A DNA stretch of 7,305 nt from Bacteroidales bacterium (GTDB lineage: Bacteria > Bacteroidota > Bacteroidia > Bacteroidales > ML635J-15), in NCBI GenBank assembly GCA_028701945.1, contig JAQVPT010000187.1, positions 1 to 7,305 on the forward strand, given 5' to 3'. The translations under genes were made by a program, and so were the position numbers. Below are positions 1 to 5,651 of the stretch, one piece after another; position 1 is the stretch's first letter, and the number at the start of each line of letters is the position of its first letter. The notes beneath the pieces were generated by a model. The model saw only the letters and a list, made by a program, of their open reading frames with translations. It was not told the DNA's origin and did no database searches.

Positions 1-290
1 AATGCAGAAGCCAACAACTATTAGCCTACTTTGGAGAAAAAGACACAGTTCGCTGCGGCAATTGTGACGTATGTACTCGCCGAAACACTCTCGAATTAAA
101 TAAGTACGAATTTGATATTATTTTAGAACAAATTAAAAATATTATTAACTTAGAGCCATGTTTATTAAATGACATGATTGAGAAAATCGAATTTGACGAA
201 TCGAAAATTATAAAAGTTATACAGTGGCTATTCGAAGACAAAAAAATAAAATATGATGAAAAACAGAGATTACAGTGGATTAAAAACTAA
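1..290 (+). CDS. recQ: ATP-dependent DNA helicase RecQ, C-terminal end (5' partial)
   Basis: This is the last 95 residues of a RecQ-family 3'-5' DNA helicase, which unwinds DNA in recombination and replication-fork repair. The gene enters from the left edge; the frame starts at base 3 and ends at TAA 288-290. The first visible codons are the RecQ zinc-binding module: Cys1, then 'LLAYFGE', then 'CGNCDVC'. The spacing C-x16-C-x2-C-x2-C equals the four zinc ligands of E. coli RecQ. After it come about 70 residues rich in Ile, Leu and Lys, ending 'QRLQWIKN', which fit a reduced winged-helix (RQC-like) region. There is no HRDC domain, as in many Bacteroidota RecQ proteins. The ATPase core lies outside the window. 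The next gene starts inside this one (38-nt overlap). The family call is secure; which RecQ paralogue it is cannot be told. Confidence 0.93.
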   Translation, partial: CRSQQLLAYFGEKDTVRCGNCDVCTRRNTLELNKYEFDIILEQIKNIINLEPCLLNDMIEKIEFDESKIIKVIQWLFEDKKIKYDEKQRLQWIKN

Positions 291-1008
291 TGTTAAAATA
301 ACTTTAACATCACTCGCTATTATTGTAGCATTTGGATGCATGAGTTCATGCACACCCGAAGAAGTCGCTGATTCTAAAGATGTTAACCAAGCTAAAATAC
401 ATCAAGCATATTGGGTTTCATACAATGCAGGCGAAAGCAACAATTATAATATAGAGTCTCAATTTCGTTTCGGAGGACCGAATGGAACCACACTTAGTTT
501 ATCGAAACCAAGCACAGTTACTGTAAATCAACAAGAAATGAACGAAGAGCTAGAAGCGTTTCGTGGATGTTATTATAAATTTCAATTACAAGATATTTCA
601 GATTGTATTTTCACTTTTAAAGATACAGAAAATAAAGAATATCGCAATAAGTGCATAATTCAGAAAATAGAACTAAAACCAATAAATAAAATTGAAACTG
701 ATACAAATTATGAGATTGGATGGATAGGTATGCCAGTTTCGCAAAAAGAAGAAGTTTTTGTCGTAATTGAAGACCAAGATAAAAACACTTTCATAGTTTC
801 TACTACAATTGTTGGTAGTGAAACAGTAAAACTGAAATACAGCGACATGCAAAACCTCATTGAAGGTAAAGGACAAATACATATTTACAGAACATGGACC
901 TCAGTTTTAGAACAAGCAGCAGATGACGGAGGCAAAATTTACACTGAATATAAATCAAAAAAACAATCAATTGATATTGTTACAAATAAAGGAGTTACAA
1001 AATTATGA
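253..1008 (+). CDS. Putative lipoprotein of unknown function (251 aa)
   Basis: I do not recognise the family. The N-terminus is a lipoprotein-type signal: a basic segment (MMKNRDYSGLKTNVK), a hydrophobic stretch (residues 18-28) and 'GCMSSC' followed by TPEE. Cys33 (MSSC) is the likely lipidated residue, with Cys29 as an alternative; neither lipobox is canonical. The acidic pair just after Cys33 could act as a Bacteroidota surface-export signal, which is inference. The rest (about residues 45-235) is polar and strand-rich, with no enzymatic motif that I can see, suggesting a beta-sandwich-like extracellular domain. An 'AYWV' motif lies about 20 residues after Cys33, and a similar 'AFWV' occurs in the next protein. 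Two ATGs (253 and 256) are possible starts, both inside recQ. There is no Shine-Dalgarno sequence, only an A-rich leader. The TGA stop overlaps the next start, so the two genes are probably co-translated. Confidence 0.82.
   Translation: MMKNRDYSGLKTNVKITLTSLAIIVAFGCMSSCTPEEVADSKDVNQAKIHQAYWVSYNAGESNNYNIESQFRFGGPNGTTLSLSKPSTVTVNQQEMNEELEAFRGCYYKFQLQDISDCIFTFKDTENKEYRNKCIIQKIELKPINKIETDTNYEIGWIGMPVSQKEEVFVVIEDQDKNTFIVSTTIVGSETVKLKYSDMQNLIEGKGQIHIYRTWTSVLEQAADDGGKIYTEYKSKKQSIDIVTNKGVTKL
988..994 (+). promoter_or_regulatory. Shine-Dalgarno-like site for the 146-aa lipoprotein gene
   Basis: AAAGGAG lies 10 nt before the ATG at 1005, within the last codons of the preceding gene. It is the only good Shine-Dalgarno match before a gene in this window; the other starts have A-rich leaders. 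It supports the ATG at 1005 as the true start, so the second lipoprotein may initiate on its own as well as by coupling. Confidence 0.5.
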
Positions 1009-1445
1009 AAAAAAGTAGATTATTAATAATACTAACTATTGTAGGTTTATCACAAATACTAATATTTTGCGGTAAAACCGATACAGATAAAGAATGGGAA
1101 GAAGACATAAAAGCATTTTGGGTGCCAGTCAATTCTGAATATCAAATTATGGTGGATATGCCCTCATACCAATTTCTTGAAAATAATAGAGGAGCCGCAT
1201 TTTACACAAGTTTTGAATCTCCTGACAGTTTTAGCTATGAAATAATACGAACACAATTAAAAATTTATTATGACGAAGCTCCTTCGTATTATTATGGTTA
1301 CGACAAATACAATAGCAGGTATCTTTTTAGAATAAACTCTTTTAATGATACCCTAATTGACGTAATTCAATATCTTAACTCTGGCTTTCAAAAAGATTAT
1401 TATTTTCTTAAAAGCAATATGCTGGATCCTGAAGAAGATTTTTAG
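1005..1445 (+). CDS. Putative small lipoprotein of unknown function (146 aa)
   Basis: I do not recognise the family. It begins MKKSRLLIILTIVGLSQILIFC, a signal peptide with a probable lipidated Cys22. The Phe before the Cys is unusual for a lipobox, so the anchor is likely but not certain. The mature part is about 125 residues, acidic and very rich in Tyr and Phe, with a YYYGYDKYNSRY patch around residues 95-106 and an acidic end (DPEEDF). It has 'AFWV' shortly after the Cys, as the upstream lipoprotein has 'AYWV', so the two may be distant relatives or share a partner. The start overlaps the upstream stop in an ATGA junction, the usual sign of translational coupling, and a Shine-Dalgarno-like AAAGGAG precedes it. 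The stop (TAG) is five bases before the GAACA repeat array. It is probably envelope-associated; the function is unknown. Confidence 0.8.
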   Translation: MKKSRLLIILTIVGLSQILIFCGKTDTDKEWEEDIKAFWVPVNSEYQIMVDMPSYQFLENNRGAAFYTSFESPDSFSYEIIRTQLKIYYDEAPSYYYGYDKYNSRYLFRINSFNDTLIDVIQYLNSGFQKDYYFLKSNMLDPEEDF

Positions 1446-1449
1446 GTAA

Positions 1450-1550
1450 GGACAAGAGAACAGAAGAACATTCGAACAAGAGAACAATCGAACAACGAAC
1501 AATGGAACAGAATCACAGAATCACAACTTTATGAGAACAGTAGAACAGGT
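1450..1550. repeat. Degenerate 8-bp tandem repeat (GAACAnnn) between convergent genes
   Basis: GAACA begins at 1458, 1466, 1474, 1482 and 1490, exactly 8 bp apart, then at 1497 (7 bp) and 1505 (8 bp), and again at 1535 and 1543 (8 bp). A one-mismatch unit (GGACAAGA) at 1450 extends the phase to the left. Inside the array is a perfect variant doublet, GAATCACA twice (1510-1517 and 1518-1525). The last three bases of each unit vary. The array fills nearly the whole 110-bp gap between the stops at 1445 and 1556. It has no inverted symmetry, so it is not a hairpin terminator. RNA from the minus strand would carry repeated UGUUC in a pyrimidine-rich, probably unstructured tail. The function is unknown; slippage expansion is a simple explanation. 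Confidence 0.85.
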
Positions 1551-1555
1551 AAATA

Positions 1556-4500
1556 TTATCTTGCTATTATAAAACTTTGATTTTCATTAAGTTCCTTACA
1601 GTTTATAATATAGTTACCTGCTTTGAGGTCGCTTATGTCGATACTCATAAAACCAAGTTGCTGATTGGTATTAATGGTTTTTACGAAATCTCCTTTGATA
1701 GTGTAAATACTGAATGTGCAATTACCGTCTGGATTGATAAATTCAATTGATAGATAATTGTTTGCAGGGTTTGGATAAATGCTGAATAATGATTCGAGTT
1801 CTGGAATTAACTCTGTCTCGTCGTATTCGTTATTTATTTTTGCAGATTTGTTGTTTACTGATATTTGAGGGTTTGGAAGAATAACAATTGGGAAATTGTC
1901 CCATAAATCTGCTGATGCTAACATTGCTCGTGCTGCACCACCTTCTTTTGTGTTATAGTCGGAAGCAAGTTCACGGAGATATTGTTCATTTTCTGAAATA
2001 ACATTTTGTGCTGCTTCAGTTGCATGTGTGCGATACATATCAATTTGAATTTCTTTGATTTTAACATCATTAAAAAGAGCAACATTATCTTCGCTTAACG
2101 CAATACTTTCAAGATCGCATAATGTAGTTAAAGCATTGTCGTACAAACCTTTGTGTATGTATAAATCTGCAAGTTTCTTTTTTGCATGCAGGTCTGTTTG
2201 AGTTTCCATAAAGTCGATAACTGCGTTGTAAGTTGCAGCAAAATCTGGTGTTGAATCTGCATATAAGGTTTCACGAATAAGTTTGTCGTAATTAACCTGA
2301 CGTGCTGACTTTAAACGATTTATGCTATTAAGTTTTTGTTCAATCAGATTTTCGCCATTTTGTGCTTTTAGAATATATGCTTTATAAGAAGCACTGATAT
2401 CTGCATGTTGCAAAGCCTCCACGACATCACTTGGCAGAGGGCTGTTTGCAAGCATAAGCGATGTGCGAGAAAGCTCACTAACATTGGTATTATTAAGATA
2501 TGCCAACAATATTTTTGATGTTAGATAAGGAGATGCTTCATACAAATTATTATAAATAGCAGTTGTGTTGTTTGTATTTGCAGATTGTGCAGATATTTCT
2601 AAATTTAATTTGTCATACGAAGTTAAAGAAGCTATCTCGTTTTCAAGACCTATTTCTTCATCATTAAAGCCTCCTATGGTTTGCATAATTATGCCGCCAC
2701 CACCGCCACCAGAATATATGGTTTGAGGGCAAGGGATAAGTTGATCTGGTCTGTATATTGTATGAATATTTGAAGCATGTGTTCCCAGTTGGTGAGCCAC
2801 ATCATTACACTGATGATACCAGTATTGTTGCTGAGAAACACTAGGTTCAACAACAAAAAACCTGTCTTCGTTAGTAGGGATACCAGAAAAAGAATTGTGT
2901 GCACAAATTTGCGTACCACAAGCAGGTATCATCCCTTGCGTGGTTCTAATATCGGAATGAGTAATATTGACGACAGCTCCCATAGGTGTTATAACGTCTC
3001 CACCCAATACTGCCATAGCATAATCAACATCTGTGAAATTATTGCACCAAAGTTGCAATCCAGATTTTACTTTACAATCATAATTTATTCCTAAGCCGAC
3101 AAATCCTGTCGCTTTTTGGTTTCCCGAAAGGTTTACAAAATCATTTCTATAAATAAGGTTTTCATCTCTGCCTGAGTTTAAAATAACCATTCCCAGCACT
3201 CCATCATGGAAATTATTCTCTTCTATATGATATCCGGTGCTACTTTCGACATACAAACCAAAGCTATCGTATAATAATGAACTGGCTAATGTTTCAGAAG
3301 ACACATCGAAATCACATTCGGTTACTGTAATAGCATCGCAAGCCATTAACCATGTGCCTTTAACGCAGTTGCTAAAATCTTGTTTGCTCAGTTTCATAAA
3401 ACTGCCAACACCAGCTTTAATTCCGTAATATAAGCCAGTAAAATTACCTCGGGTAGTATTTGCATCTGGACATGGGGTACCGTATATTGGAATACTTGAA
3501 CATTTTTCTACAATATCTAATGAAGAGGATGTTGATAAAATTCCTACACCGCGTTGATAAACAGGAACAGAGCTTGCATATTCGTTTATAAATTCGCAAC
3601 CGATAAATGCTAAGCCTGGGGCTGTCCACATATGAGCGTGAACTTCGGGATTACGTCCTTTGTTATATAAGTCGCCTGTTGTATAAAATTTACAGGTTGT
3701 AAAATACGAAATATTGTCGATGCTCCATGATGAAAAACTAACATCATAAATATTATCTTTAAAGAATGAGTTTTTGCCGTAAACTATTCCACCACATGAC
3801 ACGTCAATTCCCATTTCGGCAAACTCGATTGTTGAATTTGACACATAAACCAAAGGTTGGCGCACAACAGGCACTCCAGATTGAGCAAAACCAGGTCCCC
3901 ACCAGCCACGACATTTAATACCTCCCCAAAGAGCATTCTCGTTACATTCGTCAAATACTGTTAATTTTGACCCACTATATAAATACAATTTTGGACCTGC
4001 AACAGTAGAATTAGTAGAATATGGCATTTCTAAGGATTCGCCTTCTTTAAAATGCAAAGTTAATCCTAATATATTTAGTCTTGCACCTTGGTTTATCTTT
4101 AATTCTCCTTTTAAATAAATATCGGAAATTGGTTGCCCACCTGATGTAAAAGGATTTGAAGCTTGTGTCCATGAAACGTTGGAACCAGTAATTGTAATGT
4201 CGCCGTTTGAAGCATGGGAAACTCCAGACATATTAGGTGTTTTTATAAAGCTTTCGTTGTATGCATAACAGCAATCCTCTGTGGGAGTATATGTTTTGTA
4301 GTCTTGACCGTCTATTTGGTCTGGTAAAACATAAACTGTACAATCCCTCAAAGCCATCAAATCATTGTATGCCATTGTGCCTGACGAAAATAAATAGACA
4401 TTACCATCTGCATCCATCCTGTATAAACCATCCGACTTGGCTAAATAAAACCAACCGTCTCGTCCTAGCTCAAGCTGGGAATTGCAATACGAATAATCTG

Positions 4501-4921
4501 TTAATGCAGTCATTTGACTATTTGTGTAATTTGATAACAAAACTCTCCATAGGCCACCATTTTCTGCTAAGACATATAAACTTTGTCCGTCAGCACTAAA
4601 CTCAATACCTGGGTAACACAGATTATCATCATTTGAACGAAGATTAATTGTAATAGGGGTTGAATTGCTTAAATTTCCAGTTGTTGGGTTAAGTTCAAAA
4701 ATCACAACATCTTGGTTAACATTACAATTGCCACTGACATCGGTGCGTGAAAATGCAAGTCTGCTACCGTCGTGTGATAATTCAAGCTCTGACATGCGAA
4801 AAGGCTGGTTGCTTACTCCAGTATATATTTCAACACCATTGTCCACAGTTCCTGAAGCACTAATTATATATTTCTTAATATAGCCGCGAGTCCAGTTTGA
4901 AGTACTCGCATAATATAAAAA
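1556..4921 (-). CDS. Large T9SS-secreted beta-helix protein, 3' part of a frameshifted gene
   Basis: This frame carries the remaining 1121 residues of the protein begun at 5448. It is open from about 4921. A GTG at 4846 is the first start-like codon but has no signal peptide and interrupts continuous homology-like sequence, so it is not a credible start. In restored numbering (about 1297 aa), the propeller-like region runs to about 390 ('LSHDGSRLAFSR', 'FSADGQSLYVL', 'LGRDGWFYLA' and 'MDADGNVYLF' strands). A right-handed parallel beta-helix-type region follows at about 390-910, with 'LWGGIKCRGWWGPG' and many N/G/C-rich turns. Six glycines lie at 914-919, an alpha-helical, TPR-like region at about 925-1190, and a T9SS type A sorting domain at about 1219-1297 ('FSIYPNPANN', 'IDISDLKAGNYII'). 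No catalytic motif was recognised. It is probably a surface or secreted binding or structural protein. Confidence 0.88.
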   Translation of the reverse strand, partial: FLYYASTSNWTRGYIKKYIISASGTVDNGVEIYTGVSNQPFRMSELELSHDGSRLAFSRTDVSGNCNVNQDVVIFELNPTTGNLSNSTPITINLRSNDDNLCYPGIEFSADGQSLYVLAENGGLWRVLLSNYTNSQMTALTDYSYCNSQLELGRDGWFYLAKSDGLYRMDADGNVYLFSSGTMAYNDLMALRDCTVYVLPDQIDGQDYKTYTPTEDCCYAYNESFIKTPNMSGVSHASNGDITITGSNVSWTQASNPFTSGGQPISDIYLKGELKINQGARLNILGLTLHFKEGESLEMPYSTNSTVAGPKLYLYSGSKLTVFDECNENALWGGIKCRGWWGPGFAQSGVPVVRQPLVYVSNSTIEFAEMGIDVSCGGIVYGKNSFFKDNIYDVSFSSWSIDNISYFTTCKFYTTGDLYNKGRNPEVHAHMWTAPGLAFIGCEFINEYASSVPVYQRGVGILSTSSSLDIVEKCSSIPIYGTPCPDANTTRGNFTGLYYGIKAGVGSFMKLSKQDFSNCVKGTWLMACDAITVTECDFDVSSETLASSLLYDSFGLYVESSTGYHIEENNFHDGVLGMVILNSGRDENLIYRNDFVNLSGNQKATGFVGLGINYDCKVKSGLQLWCNNFTDVDYAMAVLGGDVITPMGAVVNITHSDIRTTQGMIPACGTQICAHNSFSGIPTNEDRFFVVEPSVSQQQYWYHQCNDVAHQLGTHASNIHTIYRPDQLIPCPQTIYSGGGGGGIIMQTIGGFNDEEIGLENEIASLTSYDKLNLEISAQSANTNNTTAIYNNLYEASPYLTSKILLAYLNNTNVSELSRTSLMLANSPLPSDVVEALQHADISASYKAYILKAQNGENLIEQKLNSINRLKSARQVNYDKLIRETLYADSTPDFAATYNAVIDFMETQTDLHAKKKLADLYIHKGLYDNALTTLCDLESIALSEDNVALFNDVKIKEIQIDMYRTHATEAAQNVISENEQYLRELASDYNTKEGGAARAMLASADLWDNFPIVILPNPQISVNNKSAKINNEYDETELIPELESLFSIYPNPANNYLSIEFINPDGNCTFSIYTIKGDFVKTINTNQQLGFMSIDISDLKAGNYIINCKELNENQSFIIAR
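2693..2710 (-). repeat. Six-glycine hinge (GGN codon repeat)
   Basis: Six consecutive glycine codons (GGT/GGC mixed) encode a run at about residues 914-919 of the restored protein. It lies at the change from beta-helix to alpha-helical sequence and so is probably a flexible linker. The short GC-rich triplet tract stands out from the AT-rich surroundings. Codons alternate rather than being one pure triplet, which limits slippage. Confidence 0.75.
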
Positions 4922-5448
4922 ACGACTTCATCAGGTCTTTCTTTAGACATAGCTATGCCACCATAGGCATCTGAACCTTCGGTTTGTAATGCATATCCAT
5001 TTGTACCGCTCATTGATATTGTTTCATCTACAGGATCCCATGAGTATTTGGAATAGCATAGTTTTTCATTTGTAACCAAACCTGTATATTCCCTCTCTAG
5101 ATAAAAGGTTAAAAATGTATTGCAATCGTTTTTCACTTCTGTTGTTGCATACTCTGGGCCTCTACTACCTGTAGAATTTCCAAGGGTTGCAAGATTGGTC
5201 CCAGAAACCGATTTTATTTGATTATCAACAATTTGAAACAGTATTGGTCCATCCATATAAGTATATGAATTGATACCGTCTTGCACTGCTCCAGTTGTCA
5301 TTGTTGTTACTATTGCTGGATAATCATTGAAGTTAATTTGTTTGCCTGGCACCGCCCACCTTGTTGCTTGCACATTTAATTGTGCTGTTAATATACCTGC
5401 AGTAAATGTAAATACTGCCAAAAACACGAATCTGTTAAATTTTTTCAT
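4864..5448 (-). CDS. N-terminal part of the frameshifted large T9SS protein
   Basis: This is the start of the large T9SS gene. It begins MKKFNRFVFLAVFTFTAGILTAQ, a clear Sec signal peptide with likely cleavage after Ala22, ending in the 'AQ' typical of Bacteroidota. Residues 23-176 are the first strands of the propeller-like region, with 'YGGIAMSKERPDEVVF' at the end. After Val176 the frame is lost: the last 17-18 residues (YIMRVLQTGLAAILRNI) are out-of-frame translation ending in a chance TAA. One added base in the A6 run at 4917-4922 instead gives 'VFLYYASTSNWTRGYIKKY', which flows straight into the downstream frame. The leader (5449-5534) holds a strong hairpin ending 28 nt before the ATG. 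As sequenced, this would give only a short secreted fragment without a sorting domain. Confidence 0.85.
   Translation of the reverse strand: MKKFNRFVFLAVFTFTAGILTAQLNVQATRWAVPGKQINFNDYPAIVTTMTTGAVQDGINSYTYMDGPILFQIVDNQIKSVSGTNLATLGNSTGSRGPEYATTEVKNDCNTFLTFYLEREYTGLVTNEKLCYSKYSWDPVDETISMSGTNGYALQTEGSDAYGGIAMSKERPDEVVFYIMRVLQTGLAAILRNI
4917..4922 (-). other. Frameshift site: A6 run (T6 in the coding strand)
   Basis: In the coding direction the sequence reads GTC GTT TTT TAT, where the T6 run should probably be T7 (GTC GTT TTT TTA TAT TAT GCG). One extra T joins the two open frames with no stop between them and with plausible propeller sequence across the junction. The cause may be a sequencing or assembly error in a homopolymer, a real inactivating deletion, or slippage. 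It is not a canonical -1 frameshift heptamer in the reading phase. Confidence 0.8.
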
Positions 5449-5476
5449 AACTTTGTATTGTTTTTAATAAACACTT

Positions 5477-5534
5477 CCGGGTTAGCAAAGGGAATTCTCT
5501 GCGGTCAAACAGTTTTATATCCCCTGCTTCCCGG
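5477..5534 (-). promoter_or_regulatory. Stable hairpin in the leader of the large T9SS gene
   Basis: Read on the minus strand, three helices stack in order: CCGGG/CCCGG (5534-5530 with 5481-5477), AGCA/UGCU (5528-5525 with 5487-5484) and GGGGAU/AUUCCC (5524-5519 with 5495-5490). They are separated by small A/AA and UU bulges. The 23-nt apical loop has a weak CUG/CAG pair. One pair is G-U as minus-strand RNA but A-C as plus-strand RNA, favouring function in the minus-strand transcript. The hairpin ends 28 nt before the ATG at 5448. It matches no riboswitch class that I can name. It could be a leader regulator, an mRNA stabiliser, or a terminator; the T6 at 5535-5540 gives a terminator look only on the plus strand. 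Confidence 0.6.
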
Positions 5535-5554
5535 TTTTTTATCACAAAAGCCTA

Positions 5555-5610
5555 CTGTCAATAACCATTTTAGGACATTTTGGCTATTTAATATCCAAAG
5601 TTATTGACAG
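5555..5610. repeat. 11-bp perfect inverted repeat, possible terminator of the propeller gene
   Basis: CTGTCAATAAC (5555-5565) and GTTATTGACAG (5600-5610) are exact reverse complements. Inside, TTTGG (5579-5583) pairs with CCAAA (5595-5599), which abuts the right arm. The folded form is therefore two stacked stems of 11 and 5 bp, with an 11-nt loop and a one-sided 13-nt bulge (5566-5578). It lies about 40 nt after the stop of the 488-aa gene. On that strand it is followed by only a short CTTTTG stretch, so it would be a weak intrinsic terminator. It could instead be an operator or a dispersed repeat. Confidence 0.55.
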
Positions 5611-5651
5611 ACTAATAGGGTTTCTTGATTGTCCTCATACTTTCTATTTTT

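Noticed and set aside
26..241. Minus-strand open frame of 71 codons
   Set aside because: It is antisense to the well-supported recQ end, whose four zinc-ligand cysteines fix the frame.
673..882. Minus-strand open frame of 69 codons, with others at 2689-2919, 3444-3629 and 6152-6358
   Set aside because: They overlap better-supported genes in other frames and show only low-complexity hydrophobic or basic sequence.
1450..1550. LexA-type or other palindromic operator built from GAAC/GTTC halves
   Set aside because: All GAACA cores point the same way; there are no GTTC partners in inverted orientation on the same strand.
1450..1550. CRISPR array
   Set aside because: The units are only 8 bp with no spacers of 30 bp or so, and no cas genes are nearby.
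2777..3094. Plus-strand open frame (105 codons), with others at 3237-3428, 4261-4599 and 4665-4883
   Set aside because: They are antisense to the large T9SS gene, have no recognisable protein features, and are shadows of its codon use.
1556..4846. Independent gene starting at GTG 4846
   Set aside because: The product would have a T9SS sorting domain but no signal peptide, and the same frame stays open with plausible protein upstream of the GTG to the A6 run. A frameshifted single gene explains it better.
4916..4924. Programmed -1 ribosomal frameshifting at the U6 run
   Set aside because: The zero-frame codons are GUU UUU UAU, so the tandem-slip heptamer (X XXY YYZ) is not in phase; only a single-codon UUU slip is possible, and I saw no clear downstream stimulatory structure. 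A plain indel is simpler.
5477..5540. Plus-strand intrinsic terminator (GC stem plus T6)
   Set aside because: No plus-strand gene lies upstream for about 4 kb, and one stem pair is A-C in plus-strand RNA but G-U in minus-strand RNA.
5458..5607. Plus-strand open frame of about 49 codons from TTG in the intergenic gap
   Set aside because: It has no ATG or ribosome site, runs opposite to the flanking genes, and is explained by the two palindromic structures that it crosses.
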